This document shows positions 36,781 through 50,673 of a stretch of DNA of 64,000 nt, piece by piece (within the stretch, counting starts at the first letter, position 1; each line of letters starts with the position of its first letter). The position numbers and the translations under genes are program-made. Source of the DNA: Rhynchosporium graminicola (Eukaryota; Ascomycota; Leotiomycetes; Helotiales; Ploettnerulaceae); assembly GCA_900074885.1 (NCBI GenBank), contig FJUW01000091.1, positions 180,503-244,502 of the forward strand, in the 5' to 3' direction. The notes beneath the pieces were generated by a model, which was not told the origin of the DNA, did not search any database, and was given only the letters and a program-made list of their open reading frames with translations.

Positions 36781-39700
36781 CTACCCCCCCCTCTGAAAAA
36801 AGCTCGTCCTCGAGCGCTGTATTATCTCCTTATTATCGTTAAGGTAGTTGTAATTATCTATTCTATCGTAGAAAGCCTTTAGCTAATCAGGGAGCTTTAC
36901 AAGGGGACCTGCTTATGTCGAGTTATCGAGGTGGAATTACTAGAGCTTTATAGGAGTATAGTTAATATCTGAAGTATTATACTACGTGAGATCGACGTCT
37001 TGATTTAACTAGGAGACGCGGTAGGAGAGGTTACCGCGCTACTTACAGCACGCTAGTACGTCCTCTATTTCCTATTCGTTATCGCTAGTGATATTGATTA
37101 GTAGTAGTAGTAGTAACGTTTATCTAAGTAATAAGTTATTAGTATACTTATATAACTTTAACGCAGGGAAGATATTATATACTTTTATACTTATAGGTAG
37201 TTCTAATCGGTATAAGCTACTTACCTTTTTAAGTACTCGGAACAGTCTATTAGTCAGGAAGTCGAGCTTTTTGCTTAGCTATGTAGATATAAAGTAATAT
37301 ATATCTAACTAGACTAAATCGTTTTTACTAAAGTCGACTTCTCTATAAGTTCGATTATAGGAGCGTGATATCTTTACTTAAGCGCAGAGGAGATTAGACT
37401 AGGCTATAGTCTATATAGCTCGTAGTCGGCTAGCGTATTCGATAGCTTATTAAGTATTCAGCTTATTAGAAGGAGTAGCTAAGTTAAGTAAATCGGATTT
37501 CTAATTCTAGTTAACGCGCGGAGCGTAACTATATACTACCTCGAATGGTGAAAGACCTCCTAGAGAGTCGTAAGAGAGAGTTATTTGAGCGTAGTTTATA
37601 ATAAGTAAGGATTCCGACTAGTCGTCTTAATAGTAAGAGATAAAAGGTCGTAATCAGCGCTAGAGGTATTAGTTATAGATTTCCGTCTAGCTATCTGTTT
37701 AGAAGTAGTCTGCTGAAGAAAGCTATCTTTTAGTACTTAGAATCGTATAAATAGCTATCTAAAAGCGTAAAACGAATTAAGGCCCTCTATTAGACGTAAT
37801 TATCAGTAGAGCTCCGAAATAGCAGTATATATAGTATAAGTAGAGCTTTATAAGGTCACGCGCATCAGAGGTCTTTCGGTATAGAATACTAATTACTTAT
37901 TTACTGAAACGATCTATAAATACGAGGATATTATTAAAGCTATATTTATCGCGATTAAAACTATAGTAATCGACTGTAATATACTCCTATAGGCGTGATA
38001 GCACTAGTAAGGGCTATAGAAGTCCGGGCTTCTTATCTCGTGGCACTTGAATTCGTCGGTAAGTATAGTAGTTACGATAGTACTAGTTAATAGTTGAAGC
38101 GATTCCGTACTAGTAGTACTATAATAATAGGAGTTATAAGGTCTTCTTTGCACTTAGGTGAGTACTTTCTAATCGATCGTATACTTCGCGTATAAGTAGC
38201 ATGCGAAAGTATAAAACGTTAAGTACGATGAATCTTCCTTCGTAGAGTAGAAGATCTTTTTCTATAGTTAGTTTTCTAGGAGTAGTAGAGAGAGCTTATT
38301 TCCGTAGTGCTTAGAGTAATAGCATAGCGCGATTAGCTTCAAGTACTTACTATACTATAGAGAAAACTAGCGATAAGTCAGCGACTTCTAAGGCGTTAAT
38401 AAGTTTAAAGCTATCTGCGGAGTCGAAACTATTTCGGAAGTTACTTATAAGTAGTACTAGATCGATTTAGTCTTTATATAGTAGTTATTATGAACGTAAG
38501 GCTCTCTTAGCGTTATTTTGATCGTCTAATTTATCTGTTCTACGAGAGAGAGTATTAGCAAGTAGATTATGCTTCCTAGGTCAATAAGTAATTATAAAGT
38601 TATAATCTATAAGTAGCTCCGCTTATTATACTTATCGTACGTTTAACTATTTAGAGGTTATAAAGTATTTAAGAGCTTTATAATTAGTAATAACTCGGAT
38701 TTAATATAATGCGCCTATGAACTCAGATCTCTAGTTACTGAAAGATCGTATAATTGCGAGTATTTCCTTATCGTAGATAGTATAATTAAGCTCAGCTAGT
38801 AGTATAGTCTTAGAGAAGTAAGCTACTAGGAACTACTCTTTATTATATTACTGCGATAGTATACCTGCTACTAATCTATTACTAGTATCTATTTCAATTA
38901 TATAAGGTAGATCTTACTAATAGTAGTAGAGGAGAGGTACCGAAGTAAGAGCGTACTTTAGGTAATCAAAAGTATCTTTATACTTTTTAGTAAACTGAAA
39001 TAATATATTGTTTTTAGTAAGTTATATAAGAGGTTTTGCGATTATTCTGTAATCTTTAATAAATCGCTAGTAGAAGTTATAAAAGCTTAAGAACGATTAT
39101 ACGCCCTTAACTATTATAAGGTAATTCCAAGATCGTATAATATTAACCTTTTCAGGGTCTACCTCGATTCTAGAAGTAGAGATAATAAATCCGAGGTATT
39201 TAGTATAAGTAACATTAAATTCATACTTCTTAAGGTCGGCTTATAATCTAGCGTCTTATAATCGTTATAGTACCTTATATACATATGATTAGTACTTAAA
39301 TAGATCGTCTGAATAGATAAGAATATTATCTAGATAAGCGGTATAGAAATCGTCTAAATAGTCGAATAAGATATTATTCATATACTATTGATATATTATA
39401 AGGCTATTAGTTAATCTAAAAGGGAGTACCTTATACTTATATACTTTGTAACGAGTCCGAAAGGTCGTATACTCTTCAGAGGCTAGATCTATTCGAATTC
39501 GGTAGAATACTTAGTAAATATCTAGTTTAGTGAAGATCTTAGTAGTAGAGATTCTAGCTAGTATCTTGTCGATTAATAGAAGGGGATATCGGTCTTTCCG
39601 TATAAGGTTATTTAAGGTATAGAAGTCGATATAGAAATAGAGACTTCTATTCGCTTTCTTAACGAATAGTATAAGTGCTGCGTATAGAGCTTAAGACGGC

Positions 39701-40698
39701 TCGATGAAACCCTTTAATAAGTTATTAGTAATATATATCTTTATAACTTTAAGTTCTTCTGCTAATATCTTATATAATAGAGAGTACTTTAGACTTTTCC
39801 CGGCCCTTTCCTCTAGCTTAATTCGGTAATCGTATGAATAGTAAGGAGGGAGAACGTCGCTAGCTTCTTTAGAGAAGACGTATACCTACTAGCTATACTC
39901 GTAAGGAATCTATAGTTCTATATCTAATTCGCTTAAGCTAATAGTAAATTACTAAGCGGTTTTACAGCGTTCCGTAAGATCGATAGTTAAAGATGCGATA
40001 GTAGTATTATATTACTAATCTGCGATTCGATTATTAAGAAGCTTATCTACCTCGTAGAGAGTAGTAGAGAAGATCTTATCGTTAGAAGACTTTTAGCGTT
40101 TATATAAGAAATAAAAAGCTAGGCCGCTAATTATATAGATCTCTAGCGTAAGAGGCTCTTTCAGAGGCAGGAGCACAAGAGGAGGTAATCTTTATCGCTA
40201 TTAGCGCTTCCGTAGTAGCGTTATAGCTATATTAGTACTTAGATCAGATTCTATTGATTCGTGATATAGTCTTACGAGTAGTTTTAACTATTAATCTATC
40301 GTATGAATTATATAAGCGTAATCTTATACGTAGGTTTTTAACGTAAAGACTTCTATTTAGGTCTAAGTTAGAGATTTACACGGGATATAGGTAGTAATAT
40401 TACTAAATTATATATACTTCGGGCATATATTAGTAGCTTTTCTAACGTATAAAGACTTATCTCTGCTACTCTTTTCTTATTCTTCAGATAATAAAGACTT
40501 AGGCTCAGCGTATCTATAGGAAGTGATAGAAACGCTAAGGAAACGGTTCTCCTTAAGTAGTAATGATAAAGAAGGGTTCGTTGCCTATAGTATACTCTCT
40601 AGGGGAGAGTTTTAGATATTCTTATAGCTAGAAATCTCTCTTAAAATGCGTCGAGCGTTCGGTAGTAGGTATTTAATAATAAGTAGAGAGTTAATAAT

Positions 40699-40933
40699 TA
40701 TGACGCTTACTCTAGAAAGGTCTCAAAACTACCTGAGTAATAAGACCTCACATTGCTATGAATATAAAGTAGTAAGAATCACTTGAGAATCTATAACTAA
40801 GGAGTAAAGAAGTAGAGAGAGAATAGAAGTATATATATAAAAAGGGGCCACTAAACTCTACTCGTGTAATCTCGCTTAGCAGTAAGTATTTCCACTAATA
40901 GGGAGAGACCTCCAAACCTGACTAGTTATTACA
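40699..40933 (-). repeat. Gypsy-D LTR, left
   Basis: 235 bp starting tatgacgcttac and ending agttattaca; pairs with 47998-48232. Confidence 0.86.
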
Positions 40934-43900
40934 CTACCCCCCCCTCCGAAAAAAGCTCGCCCTCGAGCGTTAGTCTATCTCCTTATTACTATTAAGGTAG
41001 TCGTAATTATTAATTCTATCGTAGAAAGCTTTCAGCTAATTAGATAGTCTAGCAGGAGGTCTAGCTTATATTAAGTTATTAAGGTAGAATTATTATAGCT
41101 TAGCAGGAGCGTATTTAACATCTATAGCATCGTACTATATAAGATCGATATCTTGATTTAACTAGGAAACTCGGTATAAGAGGCTATTACGCTACTTATA
41201 GCACGCAAGTATATCTTCGATCTCCTATTTATTATTACTAGTAATATTAATAAGTAGTAGTAGCAGTGAGGTTTATCCTAGCAAGGGGTCGTTTAGATAC
41301 TTCCGTAGCTTAGCAGCAGGGAATACGTTATATACTTTCATACTAGCAGGGAGCTCTAGGCGATAAGAGCTTCTAACCTTTTCAATTACACGGAAGAGTC
41401 TATTAGTCGGGAAGTCGAGTTTTTTACTAGGTCGAGTACTCGTAAAGTAGCGCATATCTAGCTAGATAAGGTCATCTATAGTGAAGTCGACTTCATAGCG
41501 TGAGCGATTATAGGATTAGGCTATCTTAGCTTATATACGTTAGAGGCTTAATTAAGTAGTAGTCTAGGCGTCGCGTAGATAATTAGCGTAATCTAGAGCT
41601 TACTAAGTATTCAACTTATTAGTAAGCGTAGCAGAGTTAGGTAGGTCTTTCTAATTCTAATTAACGCGGGGTATATATCTATAAACGACTTTAAAAGGTA
41701 AGAGACCTCTAAGGGATTCGTAAGGGAGAGTTATCTAAGCGTAGTCTATAATAGGTAAGAATTCCGACTAATCGTCTTAATAGTAAGAGATAAAAGGTCG
41801 TAATCTATATTAGAGATATTAGTTATAGATCTCTATTTAGCTATCTATTTATAGGTAGTCTACTGCAGAAAGCTATCTTTTAGCACTAAGAATTATAATA
41901 ACTGTAGTCTAAAAACAGGAAACGAATTAAGGCCCTCTATTAGAGGTAATTATTAATAGAGCTCTGAAATAGCAGTATACGTAGTATAAGTAAAGCTTTA
42001 TAAAGTCGCGCGTATCGGAAGTCTTTCGGTATAGAATACTAATTGCTTATTTACTGAAACGGTCGATAAATACGAGAACGTTATTATAGCTATGTTTATC
42101 GCGGTTAAAGCTATAGTAGTCGACTATAATATACTCCTATAGACGTAATAGTACAAGTAGAGGTTAGAAGAGGCCCGGTTTCTTATTACGCGGCACTTGA
42201 ATTCGTCAGTAAGTATAATAGTTATAATAGTACTAGTTAATAGTTAAAGCGATTCCGTACTACTAGTATTATAATACTAGCAGTTATAAGGTCTTCTTTA
42301 CACTTAGATAAGTAGTCTCTAATCGGTCGTGTACTTCGCGTATAAGTAGCGTACGAAAGTATAAGACGTTAAGTACGATTAGTTTTCCTTTATAGAGTAG
42401 AAGATCTTTTTCTATAGTTAGTTTTCTAGGAGTAGCGGAGAGAGCTTATTTCAATAAAGCTTAGAGTAAAAGAATAGTACGATTAGAATTAAGTACTTAA
42501 TATACTATAGAAAAGACTAGAAATAAGTAAGCGACTTCTAAGGCGTTAATAAGCTTAAAGTTATCTATAGAGTCGGAGCTATTCCGGAGGTTACTTATAA
42601 GTAGTACTAGATCGATTTAGTCATCGCGTAGTAGCTACTATAAACGCTAGGTTCTTTTAGCGTTATTCTAGTCGTCTAATTTATCTATTCTGCGAGAGAG
42701 GGCGTCGGCAAGTAGATTATGCTTCCTAGGTCGATAGGTGATTATAAAGTTATAATCTGCGAGTAGCTTAGCCTATCGGGCTTATCGTGCGTTTAGCTAT
42801 TTAGAGGTTATAAAGTACTTAAGAGCTTTATAATTAGTAACGATACGGACCTGATACGATGCGCCTATAAGCTTAGATCTCCAGTTACTAAAAGATCGTA
42901 TAATTACGAGTATTTCCTTATTATGAATAGCGTAATTAAGCTCGGCAGGTAGTATAGTCTTAGAGAAGTAAGCTACTGGGAACTAGTCTTCGTCGTGCTA
43001 TTACGATAGCACACCTGCTATTACTCTATCACTAGCGTCTATTTCGATTATATAAAGTAGATATTACTAATAGTAGTAGAGGAGTAGTGCCGAAGTGAGA
43101 GCGTGCTTTAGGTGATCGAAAGTATCTTTATACTCCTTAGCGAACTGAAATAATATATTATTTTTAGTAAGTTATATAAGAGGTTTTGCGATAATTCTAT
43201 AGTCCTTAATAAATCGTTAGTAGAAGTTATAAAAGCCTAAGAACGATTATACGCCCTTAACTATAGTCGGGTAATTCTAAGATTATATAATATTAACCTT
43301 CTTAGGGTCTACCTCGATCCTAGAAGTAGAGATAATAAATCTAAGGTATTTAATACGAGTAAAATTAAATTCATACTTCTTAAGGTCGGCTTATAATCTA
43401 GCGTCTTGTAATCGTTATAGCACCTTATATATATATAATTAATACTATAGTAGGTCGTTAGAGTAGATTAGAATATCGTCTAGATATACTATATAGAAGT
43501 CGTCCAAGTAATCGAATAAGATATTATTCATATATCGCTAGTATATCGCAGGGCTATTAGTTAGACCGAAAGGGAGTACCTTGCACTTATATATACTATA
43601 ACGGGTCCAGAAAGTCGTATACTCTTTAGAGGCTAGATCCATTCGAATTCGGTAGAACGCCTAGCGAATATCTAGTTTAGTAAATATCTTAGCGATAGAG
43701 ATTCTAGCTAGCGTTTTATCGATCAATTGTAATAGATATTAATCCTTCCTTATAAGGTTATTAAGTGCGCGAAAGTCGATACAGAATCTTAGACTTCTAT
43801 TAGCTTTCTTAACGAAAAGAATAGGTGCAGCGTATAGTACTTAAGAAAGTTCGATAAAACCTTTAGCTAAATTATTAGTAATATACGCCTTAACGACTTT

Positions 43901-46900
43901 AAGTTCTTTAGCTAATATCTTATATAAAGGGGAGTATTTAAAGTTCTTCTCGGCCCCTTCCTTAAGCTTAATTCGGTGATCGCATAAGCAATAAGGAGGG
44001 AGAATATCGCTAGCTTCCTTAGAAAAGACATATGCCTACTAGCTATACTCGTGAGGGATCTATAGTTCTGAATCTAATTCGCTTAAGCTAATAGTAAATT
44101 ACTAAGCGGTTTTACGACGTTCCGTAAGGTCGATAGTTAAAGATACGATAGTAGTATTACGTTACTAAACTGCGATTCGGTCGTTAAGAAGCTTATCTAT
44201 CTCGTGAAGAGTAATAGAGAAGATCTTATTATTAGAAGACTTCTAGCGTTTATATAAAAGATAGAAAGCTAGGCCGCTAATCGTATAAATCTCTAGCGCA
44301 GAAAGCTCTAGAAGAGGTCTAAGCATACGAGGTGATCTTTATCGCTTCCGAAATATCGTAGTAGCTGTTTTTATACTTTAAGTAGCTTCTGCTAAGTCGC
44401 AAGATAGTATTCCGAGCAACTATTAGTCTATAGTATGAATTGCATAAGCGTAGTCTTATACGTAAGTCTTTAATATAGAGACTTCTATTTAGGGTTAAAG
44501 TAGGGATTCACGCGGGATATAAGCGATAACGTCGCTGAATCGTACGTATTTCGGCTGTATATTAGTAGCTCCTCTAGAGTATAAAGACTTCTCTTTACTA
44601 CTCTATTCTTATTCTTCAGGTAATAAACACTTAGGCTTATCATGTCTATAATAAGTAGTATAAACGCCGGAGAAATAGTCCTAACTGATTAGTAGTAGTA
44701 ATAGAGGGTTAGTTACCTATAGAACACTCTCTAAGGGAGAGTTTTAGATATTTTTATAGCTATAAGTCTCCCTAGAAATACGCTTCCGAGCTAGCAATAG
44801 TCGTTTAATAATAGAGATAGAGTTAATAACAGCTCGAATATTGATAAGAGAGTTAGCTACGCTTCGCTATTCCTCGTACGCTTCCAAGAACTAATTAAGG
44901 CGTTCGTTTCGTTCGTTAGCGTCGTATTAGTAGCGCTAGTAGGTATAGTATTTACATAAGTCCTTGATCTCGATCGGAGAGCTATAAACGTTACTAGGAG
45001 GAGTATATAGTAGCTAAATAATCTATCGTTTAGAGGCNAGGGATCTATAGTTCTGAATCTAATTCGCTTAAGCTAATAGTAAATTACTAAGCGGTTTTAC
45101 GACGTTCCGTAAGGTCGATAGTTAAAGATACGATAGTAGTATTACGTTACTAAACTGCGATTCGGTCGTTAAGAAGCTTATCTATCTCGTGAAGAGTAAT
45201 AGAGAAGATCTTATTATTAGAAGACTTCTAGCGTTTATATAAAAGATAGAAAGCTAGGCCGCTAATCGTATAAATCTCTAGCGCAGAAAGCTCTAGAAGA
45301 GGTCTAAGCATACGAGGTGATCTTTATCGCTTCCGAAATATCGTAGTAGCTGTTTTTATACTTTAAGTAGCTTCTGCTAAGTCGCAAGATAGTATTCCGA
45401 GCAACTATTAGTCTATAGTATGAATTGCATAAGCGTAGTCTTATACGTAAGTCTTTAATATAGAGACTTCTATTTAGGGTTAAAGTAGGGATTCACGCGG
45501 GATATAAGCGATAACGTCGCTGAATCGTACGTATTTCGGCTGTATATTAGTAGCTCCTCTAGAGTATAAAGACTTCTCTTTACTACTCTATTCTTATTCT
45601 TCAGGTAATAAACACTTAGGCTTATCATGTCTATAATAAGTAGTATAAACGCCGGAGAAATAGTCCTAACTGATTAGTAGTAGTAATAGAGGGTTAGTTA
45701 CCTATAGAACACTCTCTAAGGGAGAGTTTTAGATATTTTTATAGCTATAAGTCTCCCTAGAAATACGCTTCCGAGCTAGCAATAGTCGTTTAATAATAGA
45801 GATAGAGTTAATAACAGCTCGAATATTGATAAGAGAGTTAGCTACGCTTCGCTATTCCTCGTACGCTTCAAAGAACTAATTAAGGCGTTAGTTTCGTTCG
45901 TTAGAATAATATTAGTAGCGCTAGTAAGTAAAGTATTTACATAAGTCCTTGATCTCGATCGGAGAGCTATAAACGTTACTAGGAGGAGTATATAGTAGCT
46001 AAATAATCTATCGTTTAGAGGCATCCAGGAGTACTTAATATTCCGAAAGCTAAGTCCTTCCGAGTATAATACTGTAGTTTCCGAGAGTAGTAATAAGAAA
46101 GGGAGTAAATACCTAAACGCGACGATCTACTATTAAATTAAGTATCGTATAGTGACTAATAGTACTACTATTAACGCTATTAAAGCCTTTAATAGGAATT
46201 GCGTTTAATAGAGAGTGAATTAAAGGTTTTAAGAAGAAGGAAAGGGATTTAAGAAAAGAAAAATTAATAAAATAGTATCTATTAGCTCCAGAATCGAGAA
46301 GTATAAGTAGCTTATACGAGAGTCTATTCTTAGTAAGAGTAGCACGTATAGTAAACGATTAACTACTAAGAAGCTTCGTAAGGTTAAGATATTATATATC
46401 TCGTATACTACTTAGGAAAGAGTCTTTCCCTAGGCGTAGTCTTTTACTAGCGGTTTAATATACTCCTAGGTATTATTATACGTTTCTTCTAGCTCGCTAT
46501 TAACGTTATTATTAGCGTTAATTACGTTGATTCGATACGGAGTATTAGGTCGAGCTGACGACGAGCGTAAGTATAAAGTAAGTGTAAAGTGACGAGGAGT
46601 ATTCGCCGGCGATTATGCACAAGGCGTATTATTTCGTGCAGAGTATAGTACTTATTTACTAGTCGCACTAGTATTCTCGGGCGTAGGAAGACTAATTTAC
46701 AGATAAGAAGAAGAGTTAATACTAAAGCGCTAGGAGGAGGTATTTATAGGGCGTTCCCGAGTCGCGCTAGCTTTAGCTAAAGACTCGGAATAGTAAGTCT
46801 TTTTAATAAATTAACCTTAGTCTTTAGCTTATATAGCCTTAACGTATTCTTCTAGTATCCTTAACGTTTAGTACTATTAGAAGAGCTATTTCCGTAGCTA

Positions 46901-47997
46901 TATAGGTAGCTTCTCCTATAAGTCTATTTTCAGAGTCGATTAATTATTTACTCTAGCTTTACGAGCTAGCGTGCGAAACTCGTAGTAGAACGTCCAGAAG
47001 GTCTACTTATAATCTATCTTTAGCGCGGAGTAGCTAGCTCTTATAGTTTATTAGTTATATAGATTAGATAAGAAAGAGATAAGTTAAGTAATTATATCAA
47101 GTGAATCGATTATACTGCTTTCTTCGTTATATTCTAGTTCTAAGAATAAGAGTTCCAGGTAGGTTCTGGCTATTCCTTCTATTTAGTTAAGTAACTAATC
47201 TTTATAGTGATCTTCGTCGATAAAGTAACTAGAGTAGCGCCGGAGGGCGTTACGTATCTATACTTCCTAGAGTTTTAGAGAGTAATCGATTCTATCAGAG
47301 AGCTTATTTAGAAGGTTCGGTATCTTCTCTATACGCGTGGCGTATAATATTAACGATATTCCTCCGGTAGATTGTTCTCGACGATAATTATTAGGCGTAA
47401 GAGTAGTATTATCCTCTTTAATTAATAGTAGTAGTATTATATATAATTAAACGTTATCAAATGATATAGACTTAGTAGAGCGCTAAGCAGTTAACTAGTA
47501 TAGTTCCAAGAACTCGTCCCGTAACTAGCGTAGTTCTGCAAATAAGTCGGCGTTTAATTATCTCTCCTCTACGAGCTTCCTTTCTGCCTCTTATAGCTAG
47601 TAAGCGCAGTCTTCCTATAAGTTACTTATAGTTACTATTAATACAAGGGTATTATCGGGGAGGTTTAGCGACTTAGTAAGTTCGTTAATTATAGTAGGAG
47701 TTAGGGAGCTTAACTCAGACGAGGCGTTATCGCGAGTACTCTCTACTATAGAGAGAGGTAGGTTACGGCGAGTATTACGAGTCGCCGAAGAATAAGAGGT
47801 AGAGGGAGTCGGAGAACCGGTAATCGATTTATCGGACTTAGGTTACTTTAGTTTAGGTGCTATTCTTCAAGTTTATACTTAGTATAGGCCTTCTCTATAT
47901 AGCGTAGTCTCCTGCGTTTAGTAGCTCTAGGTATAGAAGTATAATATAAGTAGATATTTACTATCTTCTCAGACGTAAGTAAAAGAGTTATAGATAA
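40934..47997 (-). pseudogene. Gypsy-D gag-pol remnant
   Basis: Read on the minus strand from gag (right) to integrase (left). Motifs seen are YLDDILIYS in the reverse transcriptase, EIDASDRVIA in RNase H and the integrase tail at 41273-41455, in normal Ty3 order. Frames are still broken by TAG/TAA. The part right of about 46022 should be gag/protease, without a motif I can name. Confidence 0.72.
44054..46022. repeat. 984-bp direct duplication separated by a single N
   Basis: 44054-45037 and 45039-46022 are the same sequence with a few differences clustered near 44887-44950 and 45872-45935. The N at 45038 marks the join, which suggests an assembly gap closure rather than a biological duplication. 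Confidence 0.75.
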
Positions 47998-48232
47998 TAT
48001 AACGCTTACTCTAGAAAGGTCTTAAAACTACCTAAGTAATAAGACCTCATATTACTATGAATATAAAGTAGTAAGAATCACTTGAGAATCTATAACTAAG
48101 GAATGAAGAAGTAAAGAGAGAATAGAAGTATATATATGAAAAGGGGCCCCTAAACTCTACTCGTGTAATCTCGCTTAGCAGTAAGTGTTTCCACTAATAG
48201 GGAGAGACCTCCAAACCTGACCAGTCGTCACA
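47998..48232 (-). repeat. Gypsy-D LTR, right
   Basis: 235 bp starting tataacgcttac and ending gtcgtcaca, directly before the ataat duplication. Confidence 0.86.
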
Positions 48233-50428
48233 ATAATAGCTTAAATATTAATAAGAGAGTTAGCTGCGCTTCGCTATATATCGTACGCTTTCCAGAACTA
48301 ATTAAGACGTTCATTTCGTTCGTTAGCGTTATATTAATAGCGCTAATGAATATAGTATTTATATAAGTCCTTAATTTCGATCGGAGAGCTATAAATATTA
48401 CTAGGAGGAGTATCTAATAGCTAAATAATCTATTATTTAGAGGTATCTAAGAGTACTTAATATTCCGAAAGCCAGGTTCTTCCGAGTATAATACTATAGT
48501 TTCCGAGAGTAGTAATAAGAAAGGGGGTAAATACTTAGACATAGCGATCTACTATTAAGTTAAGTATCATATAGTAGCTAATTATACTACTATTAACGCT
48601 ATTAAAACCTTTAATAGGAATTACGTTTAGTAGAAAGTAAATCGAAGGTTTTAGAAAGAAGGAAAGAGATTTAAAAAGAGAATAATTAATAAAATAATAT
48701 ATATTAGCTCTAGAATTAAGAAGTACGAGTAACTTATACGAAAGTCTATTTTTAGTAAGAGTAGCACGTATATTAAATAATTAACTATTAAGAAGCTTCG
48801 TAAGGTTAAGATATTATATATCTCGTATACTACTTAAGAAGGAGTCTTTCCTTAGGCGTAGTCTTTTACTAGCGGCTTTAGGGTCTCGTTAGTATCTTGA
48901 AATACTACTTAGTTATTACCTAACGATTCGCTATTAATTCTATCTTTAGTATTAATTTTATTAATATATTAGAGAGTATTTAGACGAATTAATAATCGAT
49001 TAGAAGTAAAGTAATAAGTAGCATAAGAAGGCGATTATGCACGAGGTATATCGTTTCGTGCAGAGTATTAGTATAAGGAATCGTTTTCCCGAGGGGGTAT
49101 ATTAGTAATAGTAGTAAACAAGTCTTTCAGACTAAATTCAGTATAAGTCTTTAGAGAGTTAGAAGAAGAGGAGCTTTCGTTACGTTATTAAGAGGTATTA
49201 ATAAGGCGTTCCCGAGTCGCGCTAGCCTTAACCGAAGACTCGGAATAGTAAGTCTTTTCGATAAATTAACCTTAATCTTTAGCTTATATAGCTTTAACGT
49301 ATTCTTCTAGTATTCTTAACATTCTATACTATTAGAAGAGCTATTTCCGAAGCTGCGAAAGTAGCTTCTCCTATAAGTCTATTTTCAGAGTCGATTAATT
49401 ATTTATACTAGCTTTACGAGCTAGCGTATAGAATTCCTAGTAGAACGTCTAAAAGGTCTATTTATACTCTATCTTTAGCGCTAAATAGCTAGCTCTTATA
49501 ATTTACTAATCGTATAGGTTTAATAAGAAAGAGATAAGTTAAGTGATTATATTAAGTGAATCGATTATATTACCTTTCTTATTATATTCTAGTTCTAGGA
49601 ATAAGAGTTCTAAGTAAGTTCTAGCTATTCCTTCCGTTTAATTAAGTAACTAATCTTTATAGTGATCTTCATCAAGGAAGTAGCTAGAGTAGCGCCGGAG
49701 AGCGTTACGTATCTATACTTCCTAGAGCTTTAGAGAGTAGTCGATTCTATCAGAGAGTCTATTTAGAAGGTTCGGAATCTTCTTAATACGAGTTGCGTAA
49801 GATATAGAAGAAATTCTACTTATAGAGCGTTCTCTACGAGAGTTTTCTTTAATTAATAGTAGCGGAGGAGTTAGCGACTAAGGATCGTCGAAAGATATAG
49901 ATTAAGTAGTACGAGTAGCTATCGTTTAGCGTACCTTACGTAGTTTAATCTATAATTATTATAATTAGTCTGCTATATCCTTCCTTAATTATTTTTCCTC
50001 CGCGAGCCTTCTTTCTGCCTCTTATAGCTAGTAAGCACGATCTTCCTATAAGTTACTTATAGTTACTATTGCTATAGGGGTATTATCGGGGAAGTTTAGT
50101 AACTCAGTGAGTTCGTTAATTATAGTAGGAATTAGAGAACTCAACTCGGATGAAGCGTTATCGTGAGCACTTTCTACTATAGAGAGAGGTGGATTATAGC
50201 GAGTATTACGAGTCGCCGAAGAATAGAAGGTAGAAGGAGTTAGAGAACTAGTTATCGATTTATCGGACTTAGGTTACTTCTATTTAGGTACTATTCTTTA
50301 AGTTTATACTTAGTATAAGCCTTCTCTATATAGCGTAGTCTCCTGCGTTTAGTAGCTCTAGGTATAGAGATATGATATAAGTAGATATTTACTATCTTTC
50401 TAGATATAAGTAAAAGAGTTATAGATAA

Positions 50429-50673
50429 TATAACGCTTACTCTAGAAAGGTCTTAAAACTACCTTAGTAATAAGACCTCATATTACTAGAAATATATAGT
50501 AGTAAGAATTAACTTAGAATCTATAACTAAAGAGCTAAGAAGTAGAAGAGAGGAGAGAAGGTATATATAAAAGGGGCTTTACGGAGCTCTCGGTAATCTC
50601 GCTTAGCATACCCGATTAGGAGTACTTACTAGTCCTACTAAGTCCATGCTAATTACATGCCATAACCGTCACA
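50429..50673 (-). repeat. Gypsy-C LTR, right
   Basis: 245 bp starting tataacgcttac and ending ccgtcaca; pairs with 36536-36780. Confidence 0.82.

Larger units (their letters stand above)
40699..48232 (-). mobile_element. Gypsy-D, youngest LTR retrotransposon of the nest
   Basis: LTRs of 235 bp (40699-40933 and 47998-48232) and a perfect duplication ataat (40694-40698, 48233-48237). Minus orientation. The reverse-transcriptase active site is intact at the amino-acid level (FYIVYLDDILIYS, about 43463-43505), as is RNase H EIDASDRVIA (about 43015-43050). A 60-codon open frame (41273-41455) reads like the C-terminal part of a Gypsy integrase (KLDFPTNRLFRVIEKV, RLELPASMKVYNVF). Other parts carry RIP-type stops, so it is not functional, but it is less damaged than Gypsy-C. 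A 984-bp direct duplication around an N (44054-46022) inflates its length. Confidence 0.88.
36536..50673 (-). mobile_element. Gypsy-C, LTR retrotransposon containing Gypsy-D
   Basis: LTRs of 245 bp each (36536-36780 and 50429-50673); the C-rich tract next to the left LTR gives minus orientation. The reverse-transcriptase block on the minus strand reads FYTAYLDNILIYS (about 39306-39353), and RNase H reads EIDTSNRLVA (about 38870-38900). The internal sequence is continuous across Gypsy-D once D is removed. The flanks are cctag on the left and gcagt on the right, which do not match, and the Gypsy-B sequence on the two sides is not contiguous. So this is probably a recombinant of two copies with the intervening Gypsy-B DNA lost. 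Net length without D is about 6.6 kb. Confidence 0.8.
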
